Assembly: GCF_010183535.1 (NCBI RefSeq)
Contig: NC_071331.1
Span: 12,276,001-12,340,000 of the forward strand
Direction of reading: 5' to 3'
DNA from: Caenorhabditis remanei
Lineage: Eukaryota; Nematoda; Chromadorea; Rhabditida; Rhabditidae
Length of the DNA: 64,000 nt
Below the pieces are notes generated by a model that saw only the letters and a program-made list of their open reading frames with translations, was not told the DNA's origin and did no database searches. The position numbers were made by a program, and so were the translations under genes. This document shows, piece by piece, positions 34,398 to 49,100 of the stretch (position 1 is its first letter; each line of letters starts with the position of its first letter).

Positions 34398-35302
34398 GAA
34401 AAAATGTCCAAATAAAAGTTACCGTTTCTAGAAAATATTTTGCGAATTGAATGCTTTTTGTTTTGATTCCGAAAAAACATTCACTTTTAGCTTGCAGTTA
34501 TCGAGATCACAATGTTGCGATTTCGGATGAGACACTTCAAAATCATGTGGTATAAAAATATTCGACCCAACGATTTTGATTAATAGGGTTTGATTTAATA
34601 GTGTAATCGAAACAGGAGTAGTTTCTAATATACCGTTGGTGTTTGTTAATGGCTGAATGACGGTCAAAGTCCATAGAGATGCAGAACGTGAGGTGCTGAA
34701 ACTGAAGTTACTAGTCAGTTTCCAGTTTTTCAAGAGAACTGCGAACTAACGGTTCCTCATTGCTAAGTTAGTACCTTTCCGGGTTGTTCGGAGAATCGAA
34801 AAGCTTCGGTTCGTCCAATTTGATACCTTCTACAGTACGTTTTTCCCGTATAACAATTCAATGATCATACCAAAAAAGAAGTCAAAACTTCTACCTGGCT
34901 GGATCCTATTCTAATATTCCATTCTCCCACAAATTCATATTTCTAACCATAAAACAACAGAAGTCCATATCTTCCCATCTCTTCTTTCTTTTCTTTTTTA
35001 TTTATTTTTCCACAACGAAGCCTATTTACCTTGTTCACTCCTATTCTTTTTTCGAGTCTCCAGTTCTCACTATTTCCTTTCTCTTTCATTTCCAGACTTC
35101 CACAAAAGTAAGAGAGAGAGTACACAAATCGGAGAGTGATATCAAGGGGAATGCGAGTGTTTTCCTTTCCCGCACTCACCGGAGTGAAGCGCAGAAAACG
35201 GACGACATTGGGGAAGAAGCAGAAGAAGAAGACGTGTGGTTGCTCACACTTCTTCTTTTTTCCCGTGTGTCTTCTGTCATTGCTCTTCATTATCCTCTCT
35301 CA

Positions 35303-35324
35303 TGTGTGTGTGTGTGTGTGTGTG
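35303..35324 (+). repeat. (TG)n microsatellite
   Basis: About eleven uninterrupted TG units in pyrimidine-rich intergenic DNA. Confidence 0.9.
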
Positions 35325-35703
35325 TCCACCACCTCTTGGAGCTCCTCCTGCCGACTGCTCCTTAATCCGTCGTGTCCGTTTCATGCTTTTCGGATGGAGG
35401 TATCAGGAGAGGAAGACGAGGTTCACACGACACTTTCTAGTACTTCAGTCGCTTGGCTTCTTCTTCTTTTCACTTTTTCAAAAGATAAGGACTTCCGAAT
35501 CTTTGACCTAGAACTTTCTTCTCGTTTTGTTTTCTGTTCTAGCCGTCATCTAGAAGTGAGTCATGAATGCTAAGTCAACTAAGGTAGTCGATCCAAAATC
35601 TAATTCCGTCTAGTGTTGTGTAAACCAAACGATAAGTGTTTTCAAACCTTTTATCCAATTGTTATTGACTTGAATTCATACAAACAGACTGTTGAAAACT
35701 GTC

Positions 35704-35711
35704 TGAAACAG
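35704..35711 (-). promoter_or_regulatory. CTGTTTCA piRNA-type promoter core
   Basis: Exact octamer in intergenic DNA upstream of long soc-2, followed leftward by GACAGTTTTCAACAG. Confidence 0.6.
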
Positions 35712-37125
35712 TAGAGAAACTTTTCTATAATTGGCTGAAATCAATTTTCAATTGCAACTTATTAGTCTTCTTTTCAAATAATATTCGAGATGGATCAAAT
35801 GACCAAAAGAATGCTCGAAGGCTTTCAAAAAACTTCACAGAACTTAAATGACTGTTTCTAATGATCTCCAAATTACTTTCAAGTCTTGTACTGAAGTTCT
35901 ATGGCAGATTACAGTATCTTTTCTATAATTCAGAAAACATTCGACTGAAGAATTTTCAGATAAGTGATATAATCAGATAATTTGAAAAGCATTTTTAAGA
36001 ATTCTAATTATATACTGTTAGGAAACAATTTTAAGGATTTTTTTTTGATTTCGCAAAAAGTCTTTAATTTAATGTTTCATAAAACTGTCTTGTCAGCTAC
36101 TAGTGTTTTATTCTTAATTAGAACATTGATTTTCTCGTTATAACTTCTCTCATCGTGTGAAAACAGATAGCTGGGTTTATGTGCATAGGTTTACATGCCA
36201 TTTCCTGAAATATTCAGTTACTTAAAATTGCTTCATGCAAGCACTTTTTCGGACAGTTTCCCAACCTTGCTTCGTATACCAACAAGATCGCAACAGAGAA
36301 AAACTTCAATAAATCACATCTGCCACAATCACGGCTGTATCATTTTTCAAATCATAAAAAATTTCATCTCTGTACAAATACTTATAAAATTTACCGTTTC
36401 ATACCCCAGGTTTCTAACCGACATATGGGGCTTCTCCAATGCTTTAAACGGGTCCAAAATAACTTTTCCTTTTCAAGTCAACTTCTAAAAAATGTCTCCG
36501 TCATTTCCTTCTTTTGTTCGAAACCCGTCATTAGATGGAGGGGAGTCATTAAAATAGCTTTTCGAATTTCCACCATTCGCTTTTTTTCTCTTTATTTTAA
36601 AGTTTGGGAACCAACTTTCTTCTCCCGTTTCTTCTTATTCACCGAACACCACGCCCATCCTCCTTTTTCAAGTAGAAATGGGCGTGTCCTATACATCGAT
36701 GTTCCTTTTGAGCCCGGAGCAATTCATATAATTCGTTTCGCTCCTTTTCCTCTCGAATGCCCATTTTTTGTTTCTGTTTTTGAGCACACCTTCCTGATTT
36801 CATGCATTGATGAATCTCGGGGGGAAAATTTACAAATATTCAGAGTGATCTCTTTTTCTATGCCTACAAATTTTGTATCTCACTTGTTTGCAAGAGCAAA
36901 CGAGATACATTATTTGTTCTATTTTTGATTTCTCTCATAATGATTTCATACATGCGGTTAACACTAATTGCAAGATGCTCAATTTTTTTCAGTTTCACGA
37001 TAGTTATATAAAATTAGACTCATCTTTGTTAACATTGGTCATTTCATTTAAAACCGTATCATTACAATTATTGTCTGATGGTGAAATATCTAGTTTTCAG
37101 GCATATCACTCCTTGTTCTCCTCGA

Positions 37126-40100
37126 ATGTCAGTCACCTCATTCCTCCGTCGATTCTCAATTGATGTCGAGAATGCTGGTGGTTCCTCATCATCTCCTGCA
37201 CCTGGCTCTGCGAGTAGTAGTGGTCCAACGAAACGACGTGGAAGAATAGCTGCTTCAATCGATTCGGCTCGTCGTCGATTCTCACTTCAACATGGATCTG
37301 GAACAGGTCGAGATCAGGATCCCGTTCATTTACAGTCGATTGCATTACGTGGAAGAGGGAAAGGAGAGAACGGAAGTTTGCCGGATTTGATGGAGGTGAG
37401 AGTTTGAAGATTTGATTTTTTCTGTTTCATCAAAGATAGAAAACTACAGTTGTTCAGTTGACATCAGTGGTCACAATTTCTATTATATTTTTTGATAGAC
37501 GCTCATTCTATCTGTAATTCATTTTCTCTCAGTTTTCCCATTGAGATACATGCAATAGTACAACTTTTTTCCGGGTCACGAGAGTCCAACATAAATTATA
37601 TCTGCATTTTTATAAAAATTTCCATAATAACTTTTTTGCTCTAGAATATTCATTTTGTCTTATTTCTCTTTCTGCATCATTCTCTTGATATTTCAACTAA
37701 TCTTTTTTCTGTTTTGTATTCGAATCAATATTTTTGAAATATGAGTTCTCAATCGGTGAGTCTTTGTTATAAGCTTGGTTTTAAGCTTGAAATCATCAAA
37801 TTTGTTGCTAAATTAACTTATCTGTTGAATACTTTCTGAGTGCTAGTTAACAAATCATTCAACTGTTGCCCCAAGAATTCATTTGAAAAACAGTTAATTG
37901 ATACCGATCACAGTTGTTTATTATTACTTTGATAATAGAACAACCTCAGTCATCAACTTGGAATTCAAACTCGAGAAAGTCTTAAAGATAGATTCACAAT
38001 GATTGCAGTTTCAGAGAGCTGATCTGAGAATACCCTACTTTTAACTTTCAGTTCTACTGTATAAAAGAGTTTCGACTTCACATATATGTTCAGAATTGAG
38101 ACCAAAGAGGAAATTATGTAAAAGTGAGCAAGTTTACGAAAAATTTGCAAATCTCAAAACGATGTTCAACAATATATTTGGGTTTTTACTTGGACGCCGA
38201 GCTTCATTAACTATTCTTTTTCGTAAAGCTAAACATCCAGAAAACTAGAATTGTCTTGTGAAAATCAAACCGTAACAATTTCCCAGAACAATAATCATTG
38301 CCTAGGTTCCATCATTCCATTGACTTAACTGAAGTTACCAAAGAAGATTTTGAAGTGCCTTAAAACATAATTTGAGACATATAATTCCGGTCAACTTTCA
38401 CTGTTTTAACTAGAAGTTATAAGTAAAACCTGAAACAATAACTTGCTATGTATGCTTTTTATTCATCTTAAAAATTGCCTATTGAATCCAAAATTACAAA
38501 ATAGGTAGTTTGAAAACTGACCATCACACAAAAGTTGGAAAGAACAGATCTTCATGAAACCCAAAAACTGCATAAAATGGAAGAAAGTGTCTCAAAATAG
38601 AGTCCATTTTTCTCACCTCTTTCCCCCTTCTCTTCCCATTTTTCTTCCATTTTGTCATGTAGATATGAGTAAGTGAGTGTTGTGTGAGATGTATATGTTT
38701 AACATATTCTTTTGTCCCTCCTCTTATAAAAAGACGGGATAAGATCCATTTTCAGTCGGTTACTTTTGCACTTTTCTCTTGATGTTTTTCACGTAATTTT
38801 CAGAACGGAAACTCTGGAAAATAGATGAGACAAGCCCGAGCTAAGGATTATAACTTAATTAAAACTGTATTCTATAATTTTTTCTATATTTTCTATCAGT
38901 CTTTGCTCGTCTTCATTCCTAATTTCCTGCTCGCCTGACTCATAAAAATACATTACGTCCTTCCAATTTGTTTCTTTTTTTTGCCTTCATGGGGACATCG
39001 GTGAGAGGAAATGTGTATAAATTGAATATTTATGTGCTCTCCTCAAGAAAAAACTTTTTTCGAGAAACTTCTGATCTATATTGGAGTAGAGGACGGAGGT
39101 CAATCGAGATGAGGGAGTTAATAATAATAATAATAATTTATTCATCTTTTTGTTGTGCGAGAGAAAAAAAAAGAATGGTCTGTAATGGCAGTTGGCGGAG
39201 TCGAGACGCAAAAGCTTGTTCAGTTACGGTTTTAGGGAAGAAAGGTGAATTCATTTGAAGAAAGAAAAAGTTCTATAATTATTTCCCCCGTGAACTCCTA
39301 TTTCCCTATTTCGGAAACGAAAACCACTGAATGGCTTGAAAACCGTGTTTTTTCGCCTAGTGACCTAGTTGAGACCTATTCTAACTAAAAAAAATAGACG
39401 GGCATTGCGAGGGGAAAATTTCAGATCTTTTGGTCCAAGTTCGAAGAAAATCGGTTCAGTAGGAAGGGCGGTAGGATCGGCGACATACACACATACACAC
39501 AGAATTTGGTGTTTGTTAATAGTAAAGATGTTGAGAGAAACGAGAGGTAAAGATGTACTGTATTTGTGAATAATTTCAGTAAAATAACTTTTGAATGAAA
39601 CAGTTGGAGTTAAACAAACAGTTGGAAACCGGAAAGAGTAGTACCTGTTTCATCACTACCTTGAAATCTTATAAATTCTTAGTCATTCGCTGTTAATTTC
39701 ATATTGTACTGGAATAGAATTCTGTATCTTTGACATGCAACACATTTCATTATAATAATAAAGAATACGCTAGGATACACCACGTTTTTTGAGAATTCCC
39801 TTTTATCAAAATTCGAACGCGTTCAATTTCAAGCTATTTGTGTCCCTGTTTCGTAACAAGTTTCCGTTCCGATGTCCAATAATCATTTCTATACTTTGCC
39901 CTTCTCCTTCTCCTATTCTTGCTCCACAGTCACAATTCATGTTTCACCGAACTTTTTTTTCTTCGAAGGAATACTGTCAGAATCGGAGAGATTCAGAGAC
40001 AATAGAAAACAAACAGTCACCTGAAAGAATACATTCTGAAAGTGGGAGGAGGAGAAGACGAAATGAAAAAATTGAAGGAGCAGGAGGAGAGGAGACGATT

Positions 40101-43100
40101 TTTTATCATTGGAAACACACAACATACTGTAAAGTAAAACGGATTTTTCAACTTTTCTCTTTAGCTTTCCGTAGAATTCTAGCGTTTTCATGCTTCGAAC
40201 CATTTTTGATAGAAAATAGTTCTGAATTTTTGAAATATTTAGTATGTCAGAGAACTAGCATGTTCATTTTTGTATGTTTGATAAATTGTAGTCGCCTTGC
40301 CAGGTTTTTCATGAATCAGAATTCTACTGATTCAGAACCAAAGTTTAAATCACGTCTCACCATCAACCATGTTGTGACTGTAGCTTTTATCTAAATCAGA
40401 ATTATTGCTTCAGTGAGGCATGAGGTATGAGATTTACCTCAAAGCCTATTTTAGTTTCCACCCAAAAACTTGAATAACTTTTTACAATAATCAGGACTTT
40501 CCTATTAATTTTTCCATTTTTCATCGGAAAGCCACCATTTTAATGTTAGAAATTAGCAATGCATAGCGTTCAGTTAATCTTAATTCTAAAAAAAGAGATT
40601 TCGAATTCAGATTCATAAATTTCATTTCTTAATAGTTGTTTCGACTACTACGATTCTACTAGGATTCGTTGCGAATTGTATTGAGCATTCCTATAAAAAA
40701 CATAAAGGTAATAATTTTTGGTCCTTGAATCTCAGTTTCTCTTTCCAATAACTCCAGCAAAAGCACCTGTAACTAGAATCTTTAAAGATTCAGAAACGTC
40801 ATTTTCAACGTCAACTGTTTCATTCAACACATCAATGTCTATGGATGAAAATAGAGAATTAAACATTGTTATTGAATATTCTTTGATGTGATCCCATAAA
40901 CGTCTTGCACTTTCCACTTCCCCGTTCTCTCCAGAAGGAACTCTTCGAATAATGATTCCCTTCTAATCCACGACCACTTCACCTTCTCAGACTGTCTTCC
41001 ATTCTTCCTCTTCGCCCCATTTAGTCTAATTTCTGGTTGTCTCTTCTTTTCTTTTTTCTCATCTTTCCTGAATTCCCACGCATAAACACACTTTCCCTGA
41101 GGTCCCTTCCTTCTTTATTTTCTTTTTTTGTTTCAAAAACGATTCTGATTTATTGACCCTTACTATTGAAGATGCGTGTACTTCAAAAATTGGGATTCTG
41201 CCTTGATAAACAGGTGAGAAATTGGCCATGTGGAACCCAGTCATTTGAAAAATTTCCAAAAAAATGCCTATTGTTTATTTAAAATTTCTGTAAGTTATAC
41301 AATCTAGTTGAAACTGAAAAAAGTTTTCTGCTTGTTAACTGGAAATCGTGAGATAAATGCATTCCCAAAACCTGATGAAGCATAGAAAATAATGTTTTTC
41401 GTGGGAACCTTTCCTTCCTTTTTTCCATTTCGACAACGTAAACAGAGGTGTCTGGCAACAATATTTTAGTATTTTTGGAGCTTCTTGAATCTGAAAAACT
41501 GTGAGTTTTTGGCGCCGCGAAACAATGTTAACTGTATTTTTATTATTTCTTAGAGAAATGAAAACCTAATTAAGTTTCAGAGGAAACATATCAAATACCA
41601 ATACATTCCTTCTAAATTTTCAAATATTGAAATTACAGAAACGGGAAACGCCACCAACACAGAATACGGGAGCATCTACGACGAAACGTGTTTCTGTGAT
41701 CGCAACTGACAGAGATCGAGCATATTTTCTGCGACAGAAGAATATGAGAAGTAACAAGAATAGTGCGGATAAGGTTAGTTGGTTTTTATTTGGATTCAAG
41801 ATATCGTAAATACGGATGTCACATCAAACTGATATTATTTGAACTATGGGGAAAATAAGCATTTTTTGAAACAGGTAATGTTTATAAAATTGAAAATAAC
41901 ATTTATTAAGTAATGGTGTACTGGTGGGAAGTTGGTTCCAAAGGGAAAGAAATCATGAAACGAGTAATGGTTGTTATGTCAAAACACTAGTTGCACTTAT
42001 AATGTAGATAGATCATTTGAAATGCATCTGGCAACAATCATTGATGAAAAAAAAAACTTTTAAAAAATACGTTTCTTCGATTATTCATGAATAAAGTGAA
42101 ACGGTAACATTCGAAATTTTCATCATCTTCACAGGTAATCAGACAAAAGAAGTGAGTAGCAATATCACGACATAAATTGTTCACTGATTTGATACTTTAA
42201 TTCATTTTTCTATTGAAACAGTACGATAATGTATCATAAACACGACACGAACGTTTCGTGTGAACCTGAAACAACAAGCATTTCCCAGTCACTCAAAAAG
42301 TTCTCCAACCCATCTCCAAATGTTTCAAAATATCTCATGTACTTCGACTCCATCAATCTCAATCACCTACTTCTTCTTCTTTTTCCCTCTCCTGCTCCTC
42401 ATCTCCATCCCTTTCGTTTTCACCTAATCAATCAGTCGGGTCAGTATCTTTGACTTGTTCAGGGAGTGTCGCAGTCTTCCGAAATATGTCTGTGTGTTCC
42501 AACTCTCCAGAGGATTCTCTTTTTCGTTTCGCAATGATTTATATCTGTGTTGCGTTTCAAAGAAGAAGGAAGGATCACCCATTGAATGTTGAAAGTGCTC
42601 TCTCATATTTTCTATTTTTGACAACTTCCACAATAACAAGAGTTCCATTTTTCAGGAAACTCACTATTTTAGTGTGTCAGAAATCTGATTCACTTTTTTT
42701 CATCCCATTTTTACGTTTTAAATCTCTGTGATTTGTATTACAAAGAGCTCTCAAACTACAACTCCTGTTTCTGCAAATTCTCCTCTTCTAAACAATAAAA
42801 ATCTTCAGAAAAATTACTACAATAATATCTAGAAACCAATTGAATCCTCCTTCTTTTATCCATTCTTCTTTTTCTTCCCAACTGCAGAAAAGAACTCATT
42901 GAAGAGCACAAATGACACATGACTCGTCGTTTTCCTGCAGATTTCTTTTTCTCTTTTCTACCCACCCATCACATTATCCATTTCGCGTTCAAAAAAGTAT
43001 ATTAGTCAATTGGTTTGGGAAGAATTCGGAAATGATGAGTTCATTTAGATTAATTGGGGATGATATGAGAAAGAAGTGCTCGATGGTTGGCTTTGAGTGG

Positions 43101-46100
43101 TTTTTTGAAGAGTTTGCTCCTCAAGATTTAGTGGTCCATTGGATTCTTGAGCATCACAATGCACGAGATTCTGAGTTTCAAAAACCAGGAATCTGTGAAT
43201 TGGCAGAAACAGTTTCACAGTGTCATTATTTCTATGCATAACTTCAAGGTATTCCATCTGTACTTCTCTATGTAGTATCTTTGAAATGTGAGAGTAACAA
43301 AGAAACCAGAAGGAATGAAATTTGAGCCGTTCGGAAAATGATGATGCTGATACGTTTTGTATGTTATCTTTTTGTGTACTAGTGCAGAGGTCATTGACAA
43401 GATGAAAGTCGACGACAGAACACATTTATTTGGAAAGTTCTCGATGTTTTTCCCACGATTCGGCCAGCTTTTTCACCTTTTCGGGGAACCCAAAATAAAT
43501 ACAGAATTGGCTAACTTAACATTAGCTTCCTAGATTTTTTTTGACTATTTGAAATTGTTACTATGAAACATTTTCAATGGAACCCCGTGATATGTGAAAA
43601 GTGAAACAATGTTTGTTTTCTTATGAGTTTACACTAAGCTCCAGTGAAAAATGATGCCAGTCATGTGTTGATAAAAATGATAGAACACCAGCGGACCACT
43701 CGAGATATTTTCGAGTTTTTTAATCGCCTGCCCCCTTTCCCTTTCGTATTCCCTATTGCTCCTAGTATAAAAGTCATAAATTATTTAAATTCGATCTTCT
43801 ACGTTTCGTTTCTTTTTTCAAGAGTTCTCATCCTTCCAAGAAGCTATCTAAACTTCCTTATTGCTCTCCCTCCCCTTTGCAATTTCCCTCTCTTTTCCTT
43901 TTCAAGTGCAACAAATTTTTATCTTCAAAATTTCTGCAGAAATATGTCCATAACCAAAAATAGAAACTTTCCTTCTTCGTTTCGAGACCTAAGACCCAAT
44001 TTCGGTGCCCCAGAAATCCGATCCGAAAACCTCCGTGCTATGTTTACTCGCCAATTTGTGTCGTCGTCGGTTTTGGAAAGCCACAAAAGTTTACTCACAC
44101 TTTTCCATGTCATCTAAATTTTTCATCCTTCAAATTTTAACGTTTTTTGAGTAATTCCTTCAAATTCCGTGAGAAATCGAATGAAATTCCATCGGATAAG
44201 TAGTAAGTCAGAGGACGACTACGTGACTTGTCTGATGAGAGAGAATCGAAATTTCGAAATGATTCTCAAAACTTGATCTATAATTTATTGGAGGATCCGA
44301 GTTTAGGAAACTCGAGAAGGCGTCAGGAGTTTTACGAAGTTAGATGCACTTTAAAAGATCTAGACATCAAGTTCAGGTTCTTGCGGGCTTCAAGAAATTC
44401 AAAGTGATCATTCCAGGAATCTCGGGTATTTCGAGGATTTTGACTCATATCTTAGAAAGTTCGTAAAGTTTCGAGTACTCGTATATTAATGTTTTGTTAT
44501 AACTGTTTCTTAGAAATGGAGTAATTGCAACAGTGAAAACCAATTCTAATCCCAAAATTAGTTCTTGCTGATTTTTAAAAATGAAGGCGTTCCTTCGAAA
44601 ATCGATTGACTAGAAGTCATCTAGAAAGTTTTGATCAATCTACCAACACGTCATGATTATCAGGAACGATGTTACCAGAACTTCTTGTTTCCAGTTACGG
44701 TGCCTTGAATAAAGTTTCGAAAACTGTTTTTCCCTAATTCTTTTCATGTTTCATTTCCAAACTCCCCTCAAAATGCATTCGTTTTTTGTTTTGCTTGAAT
44801 TATCTCATCAATATATTTTCATTTCGTCTTATCATTGTCTCCGAATTTAATGACAATCGGAAGTTGGGGGCAGTTGGTTTGACGACCTTCAAAATATCTC
44901 TCTCATTTCATTCATTCCGTTTTTTCTCAAGTTTTTTCTCATAAATCTGCAGAAACGAGACCATTTTTTGAACCTAAATTCCATTATCCTCCTCCTCGTC
45001 AACTTTTTGAAACCTTTCTTCATCCGTTTCTCAATGCTCACTCCTCTTTTTTTCATTTCGAAATCAGACGCAGACCACGAAACGAAATCTCGAATTACTA
45101 ATGCACAACACATTTTAAAGTGGACAGAGAAATGGAGAAATCTCTCGTTTTTGCATTTCTATACTTTTTTAAATCATTACCAAACCGATTCCACCCATCG
45201 TTTTTCATTGAGAACCCTTTCATTTTTTAGCGGGCTTTTTGATCTGTTAGAATGGAAGGAAATTGAATTTTTTGCCTCCTATCCTCCCCGTTTTTTTTCA
45301 TTTTCTATAAAAAAGCTATTCGTTGCTCCCCGGGATTTTGATTGGATTTGCGAAGGGACGACGACGATTTCTGAATCCACGTGACTTTTTATTTTTAGAG
45401 ATGAATTTTATTACGATTTCATTCTGAATATGTAGTATGTACGTTGTACGTTTCCAGTATAGAAAATCCATGTAACGAAAATTACAGTTTCAGAATTGAG
45501 ATTTGTAATGATCGAATTCTACTCTTCAGTAGATTGTTAACAATATTGTTCAATGTAGTTCGCCTATTGAGCATTTTAATTAAAGAGCCTGTCCGGTTCT
45601 ACTGTTTTTGGTCTTTTGTCAAAGAAGTCACGTTAAAAATATAAGCGGATGGTTCAAACGAGCTGATCACTAACCACAAAGGGGATCTTCAGAAAATTGG
45701 AACCTGGAAATTAAACATTTTGTTGATAAGATACTCCGGATTCAAAAAGTTTACAAAACTAGCCAATTTTCCTCAAATTTCGTTTTTACACTAATCTCAA
45801 TGTTTCTTATTTTAATTCAAAGTTGTGAAAAATCAACAATTTTTAAAATGAAATTTCCCTAAAACTGAACTATTTGGAATTCGGAATCTGGGATTCGCAA
45901 CTTGATATAACTATTCCCATTTCAATCACGAACCCTATTAAACTTTTGTGTCAGTGAGTTGTTCTGCTAATTTTTATGGGTTTTGTTTCTCTATAAACCA
46001 TTCTTTAATGTTACAGCAATATTTGATAAGGACCTAAAACAGCAAGAAATCTAGTCTCCACTCGTCCAAATAAACTCCATAGCTAGTGAACCAAAGTTCC

Positions 46101-49100
46101 TGTATTCTTTGTATTTCTCCCACCTATTTTTTCTCTTTTTTCTTAAATCCGTTCCTCAAACATGATCCTCTAAACTTATCTTCCAAAAAAACAATTTTCT
46201 CCCCTCTCTTTTCCCCATCAAATAGCTCCCACAGTGTGTGCACAGTTTCACTGGTTTAAAACAAACAAGCCATCTTTTCTCCTATTTCTAAACGACCAAG
46301 TCGAAGTCATTTTCAACATTTTTTTCCGGCTGAAAAGTTCCTAAATCACGGAACCCCCAGTCAACCATTTTTTTGCTAGTTTTTGTGCAATTTTCTCCGA
46401 AATAGAGACAAGACATAAGAAAAAAAGAAGAAGAAGAAGAGAAAAAGTAGAAGAAGAGAATAAAATTGTGAAGCAGCAAAAATGCGAAAAGAAAACAAAA
46501 CAAGTTGACAATGGGGCAGAGATGAGAATTTGATTGGGAAACGAGGAGCTGAGCGGACCCGTCTTCTCTTCACAAAAGAGGTCCTTGCTTCTACTATTCT
46601 TAGAGTAGACCTCTCTCTCTCTCCCTCTTCCACTTTTCAACGTCTTCTTCTTCTTCTTTTCTAGCAGAGAGAGTTTTTTTGTTAGGAAAAGAAGAGAGAA
46701 AGGGGCGGAGAGAAGAAGAAGAAGACATCAAAATTTTATACTAACTTTGAGTTTCGACTTTCCTTTTCTTTTCCTCCGTGACTCCTTCTTTTTCTGTTTG
46801 ATGACGATGATACGTTGAGCCTTTTCTCCTTAGTTTTGAGTAGCCTTGTTTTCTTCTTCGAAGCAACTTTTATTTCGAGTTCTTCTTGGAAGACTGAATA
46901 TTTCTTGGATTTGGGGAGATGATGCCAGGAGTTTGTAACCACGATTCAATATGTTTTATGGATTTCCTTGGAAAATAATGTATTTCTGAAACAGTAATTT
47001 CTTTAACATTTTCCAGTTCAAGTCTTGAAAATTTTTAATGAACGGTTGGTAGCATGCTTGTCAAAAATCAGGCCTGGCTACGGGCCGGGCCGAGATTTTT
47101 CCTGATTTTGGCCCGTGACAAGTATGGTTGGTAGTTCACTGATATCATATTATATAGGTTAAATTCGTGTTCACGGGAAAAAGGAACGGTCCGTATAATA
47201 TTAGAAGGGTGCAATGTAATGAAGAGAACATCATGTTCAAGTTGAAAGTGGTTTCTGATTTCCTTGAAACGGTACTTTCTAAATTCTAAGATATTAACTG
47301 AAATTAGCTGATTATTTGCAAATTGTTCACTCTGTTATCCGGAAAGAAGACTACATTTTTATTTCGAGTACATACTGTTTCAACAGGGTTTCTTTCAATT
47401 TCTAGAGTGCGATTCCAGTAATATAGCTTTTTCAATGTCTGCATGAACTCCGATTCCCATTTTAGAACCGATGATTTTGAGTAATGGAAAATATGAACAA
47501 AAAAATCTTTTTAACGATACAGTACCCCTCCCGAATTCTTTCAAATAATTTATTTCCTTACTCATCAATTTTTCTTTCCATTAAGACAAAGGCGAGGACA
47601 ATCGAACGAAATAATGAAAGGCGCATCTGAAAATTCAATTAAAGAACGTCCACCCCCTTCTACAAAAAAAATCCGAAAAATGTCATAAGTCTGCGTCTCT
47701 CCATCTCCAACACTATATGAATTACTCAATTTCATCCACCCCATATCATTTCTTCACCTTGAAAACATTTCGAAAAACAGTTGTGTCTACTGTCTTTCTC
47801 TCTTATTTTCCTTCCCCTTTCTTCCAAATACTCCTTCTTCATCTATCTTTTTTTCGACTACTGATGGCCACCCGACGCAATCTGTCGTTCTCTTTCTCTC
47901 TGCGTCTCTTCAATTTCAATGATCTCTCGAAAGTCTCTTTAATCCGGTCAACCCAGATAGGCCATTTTCTGTCATAAAAACGCTTTCGTGTCGATGCTTT
48001 AGAAACGTTTATTTGGCATCTTTTTTATCAGAACGACTCGATTCTCACTAGTGCAATTAGCCTTTCGGGCGAGGAAGTATTTTCAAGTTTTTTGAGAATC
48101 TCTCGGGCTTCTGAAGTAGAACTTTCATTTTTATGCTGTTACAAAAGCCATTTAACGTTTGTATCTAGCAAAATCAGATCAATAACAATGATTTCCACAC
48201 AGTTTCTAATTAGCTTTTCTTAAAATGTAGCTCACCATATGATCTAGGAACGAAAAGGATTGGAGATCAAATGTGAATATTAGTGTGTTCAAGCCTAAAC
48301 TGATAAGTTTTATCTTTTCTGCAGTGAAATCTCTTGTTAGAAACAGAAATTTGATTCCAGAGTACTTTTATTCATTTTTAAATTTTATCAACATCTTTGT
48401 ATCTAGGACGATATATTACCACTGAAAATCCGAGTCTTCTCTCTTTCTAATCAAGTAGAAACAGTAACCCATCGTCTCTTTTCCAGTGCTTCCTAATCTC
48501 TTTCCAGAAGCTTCTCTTCCCTTTCTCCTCATTTGAACTTTCGTCCCAAGAGGTATTCCCCAGACGACAATTGTTGCCCTCTTTGTTCTTTTCCCAAATC
48601 TAAAAATAACAAACTTGATATAATCTCTCTCTGTCTCTCACTGATTATCGAGTGTGTGTCACATTCCCAGACGGTTTCATAATCACTTTACAACTGCTGA
48701 TCGTAGAAATTCTTGATTATGATTCCGTGATGATTGAAAACAAGAAGAAAAGGTTTGATCATTAGTCGTGGTTTGATTCTCTATATTCAGCAAATAAGAA
48801 TGATCTGCTGGTTTTTCAGAGAATCTGGAATACAGAAATTACTTTTTTTTATTGGTGGAGTGAACCTCAACTTCAGAAGCAATAACAACTTCTGAAAGAT
48901 CGAAATCCCATTGAAATTTCATTCACTAAATTTCCCGTTTCAAAACGTTCAGAAATTTTTCGAATTAGTTTGAGCTGAGTTACGACAGTATCTGTATCAT
49001 TACTTTGAAAAAGAGAAACATGTTCAAAAGATACTGTATTTTATTTGATCTACCTCTTTAACCCACGTTTTCCAATGATTTCAACCATCCACATTTTGAC

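Larger units (their letters stand above)
34239..37125. other. 2.9 kb intergenic region upstream of long soc-2
   Basis: CTGTTTCA octamers lie at 34390 and 35704 (both minus). A TG microsatellite is at 35303-35324. Pyrimidine-rich sequence (about 34920-35560, 36420-36930) keeps long plus frames open without recognisable protein features. A TTTTCAG acceptor near 37100 probably marks the soc-2 long-isoform 5' end. Confidence 0.5.
37396..41638 (+). other. soc-2 long-isoform intron 1 (4.2 kb)
   Basis: AT-rich non-coding DNA with four CTGTTTCA octamers (37422, 39596, 39645, 40815), an (AAT)n run near 39120 and a repeat-like block at about 39340-39500 ending in ACACACATACACAC. No nested gene was supported. 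Confidence 0.5.

Noticed and set aside
36425..36928. A 167-codon plus-strand frame upstream of soc-2
   Set aside because: Phe/Ser/Pro-rich translation of pyrimidine-rich DNA with no recognisable feature.
39789..40394. A 201-codon plus-strand frame in soc-2 intron 1
   Set aside because: Composition is strand-biased (few stops in pyrimidine-rich DNA), the peptide has no domain or family features, and an overlapping frame on the other strand is also open. Length alone is not enough.
43644..44117. A 157-codon frame in soc-2 intron 2, possible alternative exon
   Set aside because: A CTGCAG acceptor precedes MSITKNRN, but no donor follows before the stop and both strands are open; I could not support an exon.
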